Source of the DNA: Xylophilus ampelinus
Lineage (GTDB): Bacteria; Pseudomonadota; Gammaproteobacteria; Burkholderiales; Burkholderiaceae_C
Direction of reading: 5' to 3'
DNA length: 64,000 nt
Assembly (NCBI RefSeq): GCF_003217575.1
Contig: NZ_QJTC01000007.1
Coordinates: 1 to 64,000 of the forward strand
Shown in pieces: positions 1 to 8,641 of this stretch. Position numbers and translations under genes: made by a program. The first letter of the stretch is position 1. Each line of letters opens with the position of its first letter. A model generated the notes under the pieces. That model worked only from the letters and a program-made list of their open reading frames with translations. It was not told the DNA's origin and searched no databases.

Positions 1-49
1 GGCTGGACTGCATGACCCTCTGGGCGATGGCGGCAGGCTTAAATCGCAT
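1..49 (-). CDS. Possible 5' end of a gene running off the left edge
   Basis: An ATG on the minus strand opens a frame of 16 codons that stays open to the window edge (Met-Arg-Phe-Lys-Pro-Ala-Ala-Ile...). No clear ribosome-binding site precedes it, and 16 codons are too few to identify a product. It would be divergent from the rut genes and would share the upstream region at about 50-293. It may be chance. Confidence 0.2.
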   Translation of the reverse strand, partial: MRFKPAAIAQRVMQSS

Positions 50-174
50 GGGACAGCCGCGCTCTGTGTGACGAACGATTTGTTCAGGACGGACTCTTGA
101 GCGAGCACCAATGCACCCCCACCGCCCATCCCGCACCGAATGGGAGTAGCCGCCCCCGTCCGAACGAACCAGTT

Positions 175-190
175 TGGACCATTCGGTCAA
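175..190. promoter_or_regulatory. RutR operator upstream of the rut genes
   Basis: TGGACCATTCGGTCAA matches the E. coli RutR consensus TTGACCANNTGGTCAA closely (14 of 16 against TTGACCATTTGGTCAA). It lies about 100 bp before the rutA start. A possible -10 (TATAAA) is seen near 222-227. RutR binds such sites and is released by uracil or thymine in E. coli. The rutR gene itself is at 3880-4695, so regulator and target are both present although the operon is damaged. Confidence 0.75.
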
Positions 191-293
191 AACAGAATGG
201 CAGAGCCATCGCAACCCGTTGATATAAAACGACCTCAAACCTGGCACAGCGCATGCAGAGCAGCGGCACCTCCACCCCCGCGAGCGCATCACC

Positions 294-853
<560 letters not shown>

Positions 854-864
854 AAGATACCCGC

Positions 865-1629
865 ATGACCATCCCCAATATCACCGCCAAGACCAACGCC
901 ACCCTCGCCTCGTTCAGCCCCGCCGGCGCGCCCGACGCGCTGCACCCCGGCAGCGGCGCCCATGTGCTGCCGGCCCGGCCCGAGCCGCTGGCCTTCCACG
1001 CCGCGCAGACCGCGCTGGTGGTGGTCGACATGCAGAACGCCTATGCCTCGGTGGGCGGCTATGTCGATACCGCGGGCTTCGACATCTCCGGCGCGCAGGG
1101 CGTGATCGGCAACGTGGCCCGCGCCGTGGCGGCGGCGCGCGCGGCCGGCGTGCTGGTGGTGTTTTTGCAGAACGGCTGGGACGCGCAGTACGTCGAGGCC
1201 GGCGGCCCCGGCTCGCCCAACTGGCACAAGTCGAACGCGCTGAAGACGATGCGCAGGAAGCCCGAGCTGCAGGGCCGCTTCCTGGCCAAGGGCGGGTGGG
1301 ATTACCAGATGGTCGATGCGATCGCGCCGCAGCCGGGCGACATCGTCGTGCCCAAGCCGCGCTACAGCGGCTTCTTCAACAGCGCGCTCGACAGCACCCT
1401 GCGCGCCCGCGGCGTCCGCAACCTGGTCTTCACCGGCATCGCCACCAACGTGTGCGTCGAATCGACGCTGCGCGACGCGTTCCACCTGGAGTACTTCAGC
1501 GTGATGCTGGAAGACGCCACCCACGAACTGGGCGGCCCCGCCATCCAGGCGGCGGCGGTCTACAACGTGGAGACCTTCTTCGGATGGGTGTCCACGGTGG
1601 ACGCGTTCGTCGACACCGTCTCCCCCTGA
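865..1629 (+). CDS. rutB: RutB, (peroxy)ureidoacrylate amidohydrolase
   Basis: This is an isochorismatase-like cysteine hydrolase of 254 residues. It hydrolyses ureidoacrylate to aminoacrylate plus carbamate in the Rut uracil pathway. Visible signatures are the acidic motif [11 protein letters not shown], the stretch [20 protein letters not shown], the lysine region KPRYSGFF and the nucleophile motif ATNVCVEST, then ETFFGWVS near the end; all are nearly invariant in RutB. The ATG at 865 was chosen. A GTG at 850 overlapping the rutA stop would add five residues. The N-terminus is about 30 residues longer than in E. coli. The frame is intact, but its substrate would normally come from RutA, which is broken here, so the gene may be relaxed or reused. 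Confidence 0.93.
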   Translation: MTIPNITAKTNATLASFSPAGAPDALHPGSGAHVLPARPEPLAFHAAQTALVVVDMQNAYASVGGYVDTAGFDISGAQGVIGNVARAVAAARAAGVLVVFLQNGWDAQYVEAGGPGSPNWHKSNALKTMRRKPELQGRFLAKGGWDYQMVDAIAPQPGDIVVPKPRYSGFFNSALDSTLRARGVRNLVFTGIATNVCVESTLRDAFHLEYFSVMLEDATHELGGPAIQAAAVYNVETFFGWVSTVDAFVDTVSP

Positions 1630-1696
1630 TTCACCCCTTCCACGCTTTTTCAACCCACCCTCATTCGACCTGACACGCCCCGCCTGACCAGGGGCG

Positions 1697-1796
1697 CCGC
1701 GGAATGGGCTCTGCCCGGCCGCTGGCGCCGCCCCCTTGCGCGGCAGAAGGGGAGAAGGCGGACCGCGAAGCGCAGAGCCTGGGGGTTCACTCGGAG
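1697..1796 (-). repeat. Two-hairpin interspersed repeat, copy A
   Basis: This is the reverse-oriented, diverged copy of the element seen at 2185, 17883, 33217, 53433 and 56943. It ends in the complement of CCCCCAGGCTCTGCG at about 1778-1792 and carries the CCGCCCCCTTGCGCGGC arm. It lies between rutB and rutC, just upstream of the rutC start. Confidence 0.65.
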
Positions 1797-1801
1797 CCTT
1801 C

Positions 1802-2187
1802 ATGCCAAAGCAAGCCATCATCCCGCCCGGTAGCGGCAAGCCGCTCGCCCCTACGTGCCCGGCGCCCTCGCCGACGGCATCGTCTACGTCTCGGGCACCC
1901 TGCCCTTCGACCAGGACAACAACGTGGTGCACCTGGGCGACGCCACCGCCCAGACACGCCATGTGCTCACCACGATCCAGGGCGTGATCGAGGCAGCCGG
2001 CGGTACGATGGACGACGTCACCTTCAACCACGTGTTCCTGCGCGACTGGGCCGACTACCCGAAGATCAACGCGGTGTATGCCGAGTTCTTTCCCGGCGAG
2101 AAGCCGGCGCGCTACTGCATCCAGTGCGGGCTGGTGAAGCCGGATGCGCTGGTGGAAATCGCATCCATTGCGCATATAGGCCGCTAA
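1802..2187 (+). pseudogene. rutC: rutC with a frameshift near codon 17 (RidA/YjgF family)
   Basis: RutC belongs to the RidA family and removes the aminoacrylate intermediate in the Rut pathway. The ATG at 1802 opens [17 protein letters not shown], the family N-terminus. One base is then missing in the run GCCCCTACG at about 1848-1852, and the frame shifts. From there the +1 frame continues [32 protein letters not shown] and [22 protein letters not shown] to a stop at 2187. Without the lost C the protein would be about 129 residues, the usual length. A GTG at 1855 could restart translation and give a 110-residue product lacking the first strand. A sequencing error in the C run is the alternative explanation. 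Confidence 0.8.
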
Positions 2188-2287
2188 CCCCCAGGCTGCG
2201 TACTGCGCGTCTCCGCCAACCCCCTTCGCGGTGGGCAGCACCCGCGGCCCGGCGAAGCCGGCTCCGCGGTGCTTCTGGCGAAAACAC
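2185..2287 (+). repeat. Two-hairpin interspersed repeat, copy B
   Basis: The element begins at the rutC stop codon (TAA followed by CCCCCAGGCTGCG) and runs through CCGCGGCCCGGCGAAGCC to GGTGCTTCTGGCGAAA. It has the same order of parts as the copy after dnaA (33217): lead sequence, C5/G5 hairpin, then a GC-rich hairpin around a GGC-AAAGCC core. It fills the rutC-rutD gap and may act as a terminator or mRNA 3' stabiliser. Confidence 0.75.
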
Positions 2288-2323
2288 GCGCCGCTCCACA
2301 CCGTATTTCCCACAAGGATTCTC

Positions 2324-3151
2324 ATGTCGCTCTACCACGAGGTGCACCGCCCCGCCGATGCGGCCCAGACGGTGCTGCTATCGTCCGGCCTCGGCGGCTC
2401 GGCCGCGTTCTGGAAGTCTCAGATCCCCGCGCTGGCCGCCGCCGGCTACCGGGTGGTCGCCTACGACCAGCGCGGCACCGGCCGCAGCCCGGGCACGCTG
2501 CCGGCGGATTACTCCATCGCCCACATGGCCCGGGACGTGGCCGAAGTGCTGGACGCCACCGGCACCGCGCACTGCCATTTGATAGGCCATGCGCTGGGCG
2601 GGCTAGTGGGGCTGCAGCTGGCGCTGGATGCGCCGCAGCGCGTCGCCAGCCTGGTGCTGGTGAACGCCTGGTCGCGGCCCGATCCGCATTCGGCCCGCTG
2701 CTTCGATGCGCGGCTGGCGCTGCTGGGTGCCCTGGGCCCGCGGGCCTATGTGGAAGCGCAGCCGATCTTCCTGTACCCCGCCGCCTGGTGCGCCGCCAAC
2801 GCCGAGACGGTGCAAGCCGAGGTCGACCACGCCTTCGCCCATTTCCCCGGCGAGGCCACAATGCGCACCCGCATCGCGGCGCTGCGCGCCTTCGACGTCG
2901 ATGCGCGCCTGGCCGAGATCGCCGCGCCCACCCTGGTGATGGCCGCGATGGACGACACCCTGGGGCCCTGGACCCGTTCGCGCCGCCTTGCCGAAGGCCT
3001 GCCGCGCGCCACGCTCGACCTGGTGCCGCACGGCGGCCATGCCCACAGCGTGACCGCGCCCGGGCCGTTCAACGACCGCTTGCTCGCGTTCCTGGCGCGG
3101 ACCGGGGCCGACACCCCGGTCCGTGGCCCGACCGCCCCGCTCAACGAATAG
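2324..3151 (+). CDS. rutD: RutD, putative aminoacrylate hydrolase
   Basis: This is an alpha/beta hydrolase of 275 residues, the length of RutD. It opens MSLYHEVHRPADAAQTVLLSSGLGGSAAFW as in RutD. The oxyanion region is followed by AYDQRGTGRSPG, the nucleophile elbow is degenerate (IGHALGGLVG, Ala replacing the usual Ser, as in E. coli RutD), and the C-terminal histidine motif is HGGHAHSVT. It is thought to speed aminoacrylate breakdown to malonic semialdehyde and ammonia. The ATG at 2324 was chosen because upstream in-frame sequence is repeat DNA. rutE, rutF and rutG do not follow, so the locus ends here. Confidence 0.9.
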   Translation: MSLYHEVHRPADAAQTVLLSSGLGGSAAFWKSQIPALAAAGYRVVAYDQRGTGRSPGTLPADYSIAHMARDVAEVLDATGTAHCHLIGHALGGLVGLQLALDAPQRVASLVLVNAWSRPDPHSARCFDARLALLGALGPRAYVEAQPIFLYPAAWCAANAETVQAEVDHAFAHFPGEATMRTRIAALRAFDVDARLAEIAAPTLVMAAMDDTLGPWTRSRRLAEGLPRATLDLVPHGGHAHSVTAPGPFNDRLLAFLARTGADTPVRGPTAPLNE

Positions 3152-3211
3152 CCAGCAGACACCACCCGAAACGACGCAGAGCCCTTTGTCGCGTTTCAAT
3201 CGTCGTCGAGT

Positions 3212-3733
3212 TTGCCTGCGGCTGTACGCGATGCATTTCTTCGAGAGAACGATCCTGTCGAACACCTCGGGCTCACAGACGCATCCAGGTTCTATCGCGT
3301 GACAGACCCGCGATGGATCGAACCATGCCCACAGCGTGAAGGCGTGTTCCTTGCTGCGGGCAACATGCATTCGAGTGCGCGGATAGCGAATCATCTTGCG
3401 CTGGAAAAAACGCCCCTGCTTTCGATACTTGAAGAATGTGCATCGAACCAGCCGGAGGGTCCCGAGCGGGAAGAAATGCTGGAGCAGCTACGCGGCATGC
3501 AGCCATATATGGCTGCTGAAATGGATGCTTCGAGACTGCCCGAATCTTCGCTGAACGTCATGTATGGAACCGAAGCCAAACGAGGGGCGTTGGCTGATTT
3601 GAACGCGCACGGCCGAAGAGCCGAAAAACGGGTTCTCATGGAAATGACATTGGGCGATGTTCGCAAGGCCGGCGGCGACCAGGTTTTTTTGACGTCGACA
3701 CTGCTCAAGCAAACAGGAATTCTGTGCCGCTGA
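3212..3733 (+). CDS. Hypothetical protein of atypical composition, start uncertain
   Basis: The frame encodes 173 residues from a TTG at 3212, but it is open further upstream to the end of rutD, so it may be the 3' part of a larger gene whose 5' end was lost. It is not recognised. It is rich in Glu, Met and Asn, has no signal peptide or membrane segment, and ends KQTGILCR. The base composition is clearly lower in G+C than the rut genes, with many codons rare elsewhere in the window. It sits where rutE or rutF would be expected, and an 8-bp tandem repeat follows its stop. Replacement of the rut tail by foreign DNA is an inference. Confidence 0.45.
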   Translation: MPAAVRDAFLRENDPVEHLGLTDASRFYRVTDPRWIEPCPQREGVFLAAGNMHSSARIANHLALEKTPLLSILEECASNQPEGPEREEMLEQLRGMQPYMAAEMDASRLPESSLNVMYGTEAKRGALADLNAHGRRAEKRVLMEMTLGDVRKAGGDQVFLTSTLLKQTGILCR

Positions 3734-3753
3734 TTTTGACACTGCCACCAGAC

Positions 3754-3798
3754 GCCCGGGTGCCCGGGTGCCCGGGTGCCCGGGTGCCCGGGTGCCCG
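3754..3798. repeat. 8-bp tandem repeat, GCCCGGGT, five full copies
   Basis: Five exact copies of GCCCGGGT occupy 3754-3793, followed by a partial unit (GCCCG). The unit contains the palindrome CCCGGG, so the array can fold into alternative hairpins and is prone to slippage. It lies between the stop of the hypothetical gene and the 3' end of rutR. No gene frame needs it. Copy number may vary between strains. Confidence 0.9.
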
Positions 3799-3852
3799 TC
3801 AGAAGAATTTAAAAGAAAAATAGCCACGGCCAGCGCCGTTCGCCGACTTCAA

Positions 3853-3869
3853 GCTATTTTTTTGATAGC
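3853..3869. repeat. 17-bp palindrome GCTAT-N7-ATAGC, copy 1
   Basis: GCTAT, seven bases (TTTTTTG), ATAGC. It lies 11 bp beyond the rutR stop. With its T-run it could also help terminate rutR transcripts. Confidence 0.85.
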
Positions 3870-3879
3870 AAAACGATGG

Positions 3880-4695
3880 TCAGCCGGCAGTGGCGCCCGA
3901 TGCGCGGGCGATGCCGTCGAGCACGATGCGCTGCACGTTCTCCACCGCCGCCTCGAAGAACTCCGGATCGTCCAGCGTGCTGCCGGTGAGCGCCTGCACC
4001 TGCACCCCGAAATCGGCATAGTGCTGGGTGGTGGCCCACAGTGCGAAGATCAGGTGGTGCGGCTCCACCGGGGCCAGCCGGCCGTCGGCCACCCAGGCGC
4101 GGATTACCTCGGACTTGCGCTCGACCAGGTCGCGCAGCTCGCGGCCCAGCTCGTCGCGCAGCAGCGGCGCGCCCTGCACCATCTCCAGGCAGAAGAGGCG
4201 CGACGCGTCGGGGCTGTCGCGCGAGACGGCCAGCTTGCGGCGAATGTAGTCGCCAATCGCGGCGCGCGGGTCCTGCTCGGCGCTGAAGCCGCGCAGCGGC
4301 TCCAGCCACACCGCCAGCAGGTCGCGCAGCACCGAGACGTACAGCTCTTCCTTGTTGGCGAAGTAGTAGAGCAGGTTGCTCTTCGAGACATCGGCCCGCG
4401 CGGCGACCTTGTCGACACTGGTGCCGTGCAGGCCGAAGCGCGAGAACAGGCCCAGCGCCGCGCCCAGGATGGCGGCGCGCTTGTCCTCGATCTGGCGGGC
4501 GCGGCGGCGGATGGTGGCGGCGGAGGTGCTACGGGCGGCCGGTACGTGTGGTGCCGGCGCGGTTCGAAGCGCGGGCTTGCGGGTCGTCTTGCGCGCAGGC
4601 TGGGCGGCGGCCGGGCGCGCCCGTTTCGCGGCGGTGCCGGCAGCGGCCGTGCTCGGGGTCTTCGGCATGTCGGCGGTGGTCGGTTGGCGGTTCAT
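3880..4695 (-). CDS. rutR: RutR, TetR-family repressor of pyrimidine catabolism
   Basis: The protein has 271 residues. Residues about 65-130 carry the TetR helix-turn-helix (RRAAILGAALGLFSRFGLHG, VSKSNLLYYFANKEELY). The C-terminal ligand domain matches RutR (KLAVSRDSPDASRLFCLEM, GAPLLRDEL, WATTQHYADF, VENVQRIVLDG). RutR senses uracil and thymine in E. coli and represses rut; an operator is present at 175-190. The N-terminus has about 60 extra residues rich in Ala, Lys, Arg and Pro, a low-complexity basic tail absent from E. coli RutR. Later starts within it (Met10) are possible. It is transcribed convergently towards the rut genes. Confidence 0.9.
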   Translation of the reverse strand: MNRQPTTADMPKTPSTAAAGTAAKRARPAAAQPARKTTRKPALRTAPAPHVPAARSTSAATIRRRARQIEDKRAAILGAALGLFSRFGLHGTSVDKVAARADVSKSNLLYYFANKEELYVSVLRDLLAVWLEPLRGFSAEQDPRAAIGDYIRRKLAVSRDSPDASRLFCLEMVQGAPLLRDELGRELRDLVERKSEVIRAWVADGRLAPVEPHHLIFALWATTQHYADFGVQVQALTGSTLDDPEFFEAAVENVQRIVLDGIARASGATAG

Positions 4696-4764
4696 CGGGT
4701 CGGTGCGGGCACCGGCGTGCCCTGCGGGCGTTGCACGGGCCGTACCCGGTACACCGCACCACTG

Positions 4765-4930
4765 TAGAGCGTGTTATGCACTTCGACGTACCCGCGTGGG
4801 TCCCGCGGGCCGCCGCAAAGCCTCGTGCCTCGGCAAGGGCCGCAACGCCGCGAGCGCCTGCCTGCGGGACCCTCCCTTAGGGAAAGCTGGGGGAGAGGCC
4901 CGGCCGCTGCGTTGCAGTCCGCTTGCGGTG
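4765..4930 (+). repeat. TA-flanked MITE-like element, copy 1 (right end missing)
   Basis: The left end TAGAGCGTGTTATGCACT continues through CGACGTACCCGCG, matching the ends of the elements at 10170 and 50958. Inside is a nested inverted repeat (GGGTCCCGCGGG near 4799 against CCTGCGGGACCC near 4860), then GGCCCGGC...TTGCAGTCCGCTTGCGG shared with copy 3. No right terminal repeat is found before the next gene at 4969, so the copy is truncated. It lies upstream of rutR. Confidence 0.8.
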
Positions 4931-4968
4931 GATCGTCCGCGAGGCGACAGCCAGGTTTCGCCAGTTCG

Positions 4969-5994
4969 TCAATAGGTGATCGTGATCGACGTGGGCGTCA
5001 CTTTGGTGCTGTAGTTGCACTGCGGAGAAGCTGCAGGAGCATCCGAATCCGCCTCCCAGGGAGGCGATGCGACCCGCACGCTATTCTGGTCATAGACCTC
5101 GATATCGTGGAAGACCAGCGATCCTGTCGCCGGGTATTCTGCGCATGCGCTGACCTCGTATACCTCCAGGGCCCCACCCATGATCAGGTTCGGATTTCCA
5201 TGGGGGCTGCTGGTCAGACGGACGCTTTTGCCGGTCGTCAGGTTATGCGTGTCGATGTTCCAACGGTTGCACGCCAAGCCTGGGGCGCAGGTCGAATAGA
5301 TGTCACCTACTATCTTGTCGCCCGACTTCGCAGGAATGAAATCGCTGTGATTGACCGTTCCATTTTTACAGCAATTCCAGCTGCTGAGATCCCAAGAGTC
5401 CGACTCCCCGCGATAGCCCAGAACCGGCTGCATAATCGTGTCGCCCTGCACTCCCGGAAAGAAGTAAATCGTTTGCTTGGACCGCAGGGTGGGGTTTTCC
5501 GGCACGGTCCAGCTGGCTGAAATTCTGCCCACGGGCTTATCAGTTTGGTATTCACCATCCTCTATGTAGCTATACGATATGGTCGGCGGGGGCACCGCTT
5601 TGAGTGTGGATGCCCGCACCAGGCGTCCTTGCTCGTCGAGACCTTGGGGCGAGACGCGCTCCCCCTGGCGAGTGAAATTGTCTTGCGCACAAACGTTAGG
5701 TGGCTCGATCGTGCCGTCGATTCGCAATATTTCCTCGTTATCGAGAATCTTTTCACCCTCGTGAATTTCCCGAATGCAGGAGGGGGAGAAATACCCGAAC
5801 GGAGTCACCACATATTCTGCAGGAATATTTGCAGGCCGAGAATCTGCCGGCTGCGTGTTTTGCTGTGAATGCTCGATGTCTATTTGAGCAGATGCCGAAG
5901 CCACGAGGCTCAGACCCAACCCCGCTGCTATCGACAAGCGTTTTAGAAAAGCGTTACCCCTCGAGAACGCACACACGATTACGCTGAATTTCAT
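4969..5994 (-). CDS. Secreted protein of unknown function, lower GC
   Basis: The protein has 341 residues. It starts with a signal peptide (basic start, hydrophobic core RLSIAAGLGLSLVASASA, likely cleavage after ASA near residue 36). The mature part has paired cysteines and a central beta-rich stretch (SASWTVPENPT, IYFFPGVQG, MQPVLGYRGESDSWDLSSWNCC, STCAPGLACNRWNIDTHN). A motif of the type QPVLGW...WNCC recurs, from memory, in secreted bacterial proteins without a known role. It is not confidently assigned to any enzyme family. The G+C is visibly lower than that of the neighbours, it stands alone, and it is followed by a truncated repeat, which suggests horizontal transfer. Confidence 0.75.
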   Translation of the reverse strand: MKFSVIVCAFSRGNAFLKRLSIAAGLGLSLVASASAQIDIEHSQQNTQPADSRPANIPAEYVVTPFGYFSPSCIREIHEGEKILDNEEILRIDGTIEPPNVCAQDNFTRQGERVSPQGLDEQGRLVRASTLKAVPPPTISYSYIEDGEYQTDKPVGRISASWTVPENPTLRSKQTIYFFPGVQGDTIMQPVLGYRGESDSWDLSSWNCCKNGTVNHSDFIPAKSGDKIVGDIYSTCAPGLACNRWNIDTHNLTTGKSVRLTSSPHGNPNLIMGGALEVYEVSACAEYPATGSLVFHDIEVYDQNSVRVASPPWEADSDAPAASPQCNYSTKVTPTSITITY

Positions 5995-6144
5995 TAACCT
6001 TCCTAGTGTAGTTTGATTTTGACTTTCAGGTTTTCGCTAACCTGAAAGCGCACGAACTATATGTTTGATTGCATGCCAGATTGAAATAAAAGCGTAACAG
6101 TTCGGTTTCCATACACAGAATGGAGTAATAAAAAGCAGCCGTCG

Positions 6145-6313
6145 ATGGCCTCGCCCAGGCATGCCGGCCATGCCGCCCCCGCCGTCGTTGCGGAAGACGA
6201 TCGCGGGCACCGTGCCGTAGCCGGACGCGACCATCCGGCCGGTGCCCATGTGGCTGCCCTGGCGCGTCTCGCTGTGGTGCCCGAGGTATCCCACCCCCAC
6301 CCACGTAGGCAGA
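6145..6313 (-). pseudogene. Remnant resembling the C-terminal part of a neprosin-domain protein
   Basis: Reading the minus strand gives WVGVGYLGHHSETRQG followed by SHMGTGRMVASGYGTVPAIV and FRN. This order (hydrophobic YLG, then THT/MGSG-G, then aromatic-RN) resembles the end of neprosin (DUF239) domains as I remember them. The upstream part is absent and the frame runs into the methyltransferase end, so only about 40 codons remain. The adjacent 5995-6144 is AT-rich and shows no gene. The assignment is tentative. Confidence 0.35.
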
Positions 6314-6316
6314 AAG

Positions 6317-7069
6317 TTACTTTTTAGCGGCCGGCGCCAGCCGGTAGATCCACAGTGGCCGCCCGTCCGGCGTGCGCAACCGACGGTCCGCCGCCACGCC
6401 CGGCACCTCGAATTCGAGGCTGGCCATCGCCCCGCCGGGCGCCAACTCGGCCCGGGCCTTGTCCCAGGCGCGGGCCATGCTCTCGGGCCGCTGGAAGACG
6501 TAGACCAGCGCATAGTCCCGCCAATCGGTCCGCCAGATGTCGCCCTGCCGCACCTGCGCCCAGGGGCAGCGCAGCGCGCACAGCAGCCGCAGCGGCCAGC
6601 TCCATTCGATGCCGTGCAGCACGGCGTCCGGGTAGGCGCTGCGCAGGGCCCGCAGCCCGTCGCCCAGGCCGCAGCCGGCATCGAGCACCCGGCTGCCCGG
6701 CACCAGCGGCACGGTGACCGGAAGGTCCCTCAGCGCACCGCGCGGCGTGGGAAATACCGGCGCATCGCGCCAAGCATGCACCGGGTATACCAGCATGCAC
6801 AGCGCCAGCGGCGGTAGCCAGCCCCAGGCCGGGAGCACCACGGCACCCGAGGCCAGCAGCGACACCGGAAACCCACCCGCCAGCAGCAGGCGCCGCATCC
6901 GGGTGGTGCCCCAGAGGCTGCCCACGGCGCCCCAGGCGGTCGCCAGGGCCACGACGGGCAGTCCCTGGAGGGTGGGTGGCCCCACCGCCTGCAGGAGCCC
7001 GAAAAGGCCCCATGCGGAGCCCCAGACCAGGAGCGCCGGCAGGGGCCAGGGCAGCCGCGGCGCCTGCAT
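6317..7069 (-). CDS. Membrane-anchored class I SAM-dependent methyltransferase
   Basis: The protein has 250 residues. The first half holds three to four hydrophobic segments (about residues 8-32, 36-50, 60-82 and 84-98). The second half is a Rossmann methyltransferase with SAM-binding motif I VLDAGCGLGDGLRAL (about residues 129-143), the acidic post-I residue in HGIEW and motif RQGDIW. The substrate is unknown. It starts 7 bp after the parB stop, so it is probably the last gene of the parA-parB transcript. Similar methyltransferases with an N-terminal membrane region occur in betaproteobacteria, but I cannot name the target. Confidence 0.7.
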   Translation of the reverse strand: MQAPRLPWPLPALLVWGSAWGLFGLLQAVGPPTLQGLPVVALATAWGAVGSLWGTTRMRRLLLAGGFPVSLLASGAVVLPAWGWLPPLALCMLVYPVHAWRDAPVFPTPRGALRDLPVTVPLVPGSRVLDAGCGLGDGLRALRSAYPDAVLHGIEWSWPLRLLCALRCPWAQVRQGDIWRTDWRDYALVYVFQRPESMARAWDKARAELAPGGAMASLEFEVPGVAADRRLRTPDGRPLWIYRLAPAAKK

Positions 7070-7076
7070 GCGGTGC

Positions 7077-8012
7077 CTACCGGCCGGCGGTGCGGCGCAG
7101 TCGATCGATCAGGCCGTTGAGTTCGTCCAGACTGGCGAACTGGATCGCGACCTCGCCGGTGTCCTCGGTGCGGCCATGGCGCTTGACCCGCTTCTTGACC
7201 CGCACCTCGACGGCGGCGGTCAGCAGGTCGGCCAGGTCTTCTTCCACTTGGCGCAGGTCGCTGGATTTCTCCTTGCAAGCGGCGGGCGGCTTCTGGGCCG
7301 AGAGGCTGAACTCGGCGCCGATCTTCTTGACCAGGCCCTCGGCCTCGCGCACCGACAGCTTGCGCGCCGAGATCTGGTGGGCCGCGGTGATCTGCGCCGC
7401 CCGGTCGAGCGAGAGCAGTGCCCGGGCGTGGCCCATGTCCAGGTCGCCGGCCATCAGCATCGTCTGCACCGGATCGGCCAGGTTCAGCAGGCGCAGCAGA
7501 TTGCTGGCAGCGCTGCGCGAGCGGCCGACCGATTGCGCCGCCTGCTCGTGGGTCAGGCCGAACTCCTTGACCAGCCGCTGCAGGCCCTGCGCTTCTTCGA
7601 GCGGGTTCAAGTCTTCCCGCTGCATGTTCTCGATCAGCGCCATCGCGGCGGCCGACTCGTCGGGCACATCGCGCACCAGCACCGGCACGCTGTCGAGGCC
7701 GGCCAGCCGCGCGGCCCTAAAGCGCCGCTCGCCGGCGATGATTTCGTACCTGCCGGCGTTGTCGCCGTCCTTCAGCCGGCGCACCAGGATCGGCTGCATG
7801 ATGCCCTGCGCCTTGATGCTCTCGGCCAGCTCGTACAGGGCGCCTTCGTCCATCCGGGTGCGGGGCTGGTAGATGCCGGGGACCAGGTCGGCCAGCGACA
7901 GCACGTGCGGCAGATCGTCGCCGGCGGCATCGGCCGGCGTTTCGCTGGCCTTGGGCCCGAGCAGGGCTTCCAGGCCGCGGCCGAGGCCCTTGGGTTTCTT
8001 GGTTGTGGCCAT
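7077..8012 (-). CDS. parB: ParB, chromosome-partition CTPase/DNA-binding protein
   Basis: The protein has 311 residues from the ATG at 8012; the frame is open further upstream, but KKPKGLGRGLEALLG is the usual ParB start. Visible elements are the N-terminal ParA-stimulating segment, the CTP-binding motifs (QPRTRMDEG; GERRFRAARLAG arginine patch; ENMQREDLNPLEEAQG), the helix-turn-helix (THEQAAQSVGRSRSAASNLLRLL) that reads parS, and a C-terminal dimerisation end. It loads at parS and slides as a clamp; three parS-like sites lie 2.4-3.6 kb upstream in rsmG and mnmG. An unrelated hydrolase gene separates it from parA. Confidence 0.95.
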   Translation of the reverse strand: MATTKKPKGLGRGLEALLGPKASETPADAAGDDLPHVLSLADLVPGIYQPRTRMDEGALYELAESIKAQGIMQPILVRRLKDGDNAGRYEIIAGERRFRAARLAGLDSVPVLVRDVPDESAAAMALIENMQREDLNPLEEAQGLQRLVKEFGLTHEQAAQSVGRSRSAASNLLRLLNLADPVQTMLMAGDLDMGHARALLSLDRAAQITAAHQISARKLSVREAEGLVKKIGAEFSLSAQKPPAACKEKSSDLRQVEEDLADLLTAAVEVRVKKRVKRHGRTEDTGEVAIQFASLDELNGLIDRLRRTAGR

Positions 8013-8041
8013 GTGTCGGCTCCTCTTGGTTCTTCGTGTTT

Positions 8042-8626
8042 TCAGGTGCGCGGTGCAGGTGCGGCGAAGCCGGTGTCCCGCCACGCCTGCATCAGCGCAT
8101 GGCCGGCGGGCCAGTCGCCCAGACCGGCGTCGGCATTGATGTGGGCCGCGGGCCCCACGCCGTGCAGCGCGCTGCCCCAGGCCTGCGCGATGTGCGGCGC
8201 ATAGCCCGGCGCGGCATAAGGGTCGTCGTCGCTGTGGACGACCAGCGAGGGAAAAGGCAGCGGCTGGCGCGGCACCGGCGTCCAGCCGGGCAGCTGCGGC
8301 CGCAGGTCATCGCGCTCGATGTCGGGCGGTGCCACCAGCAATGCACCGCGGATGCGATCGGTGCTGCGCGAATGCGCGGCCCAGGCGGCCACCAGCACGC
8401 AGCCCAGGCTGTGGGCCACCAGCAGCACCGGGGTTTCGCAGCCGAGCACCACGTCTTCCAGCCGCGCGTTCCAGTCGCCGCGAAGCGGCCGCTGCCAGTC
8501 GTGCTGTTCCACCCGGCGGTAGCCGTACAGCACTTCCCAGCGGGTCTGCCAATGGTCGGCACCGCTGCCGTGCCAGCCGGGCAAGGTCAGGACGGTGATG
8601 CTCTCTTTTTCATAGCTGGGGGCCAT
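8042..8626 (-). CDS. RBBP9/YdeN-type serine alpha/beta hydrolase between parA and parB
   Basis: The protein has 194 residues. It opens TVLTLPGWHGSGADHWQTRWE, typical of the YdeN/RBBP9 family. The nucleophile elbow is AHSLGC, the acidic residue is in VVHSDDDPYA, and a catalytic histidine is likely in GPAAHINADAGLGDWP. The physiological substrate is unknown for most members. It starts 15 bp after the parA stop and ends 29 bp before parB, all on the same strand, so it is co-transcribed with the partition genes. No link to chromosome segregation is implied by the sequence. Confidence 0.85.
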   Translation of the reverse strand: MAPSYEKESITVLTLPGWHGSGADHWQTRWEVLYGYRRVEQHDWQRPLRGDWNARLEDVVLGCETPVLLVAHSLGCVLVAAWAAHSRSTDRIRGALLVAPPDIERDDLRPQLPGWTPVPRQPLPFPSLVVHSDDDPYAAPGYAPHIAQAWGSALHGVGPAAHINADAGLGDWPAGHALMQAWRDTGFAAPAPRT

Positions 8627-8641
8627 TGTTTGGTAAAGGCC

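Noticed and set aside
1845-1860. Programmed frameshift in rutC
   Set aside because: There is no slippery heptamer or downstream structure typical of recoding, and rutA beside it is also broken; mutation or read error is simpler.
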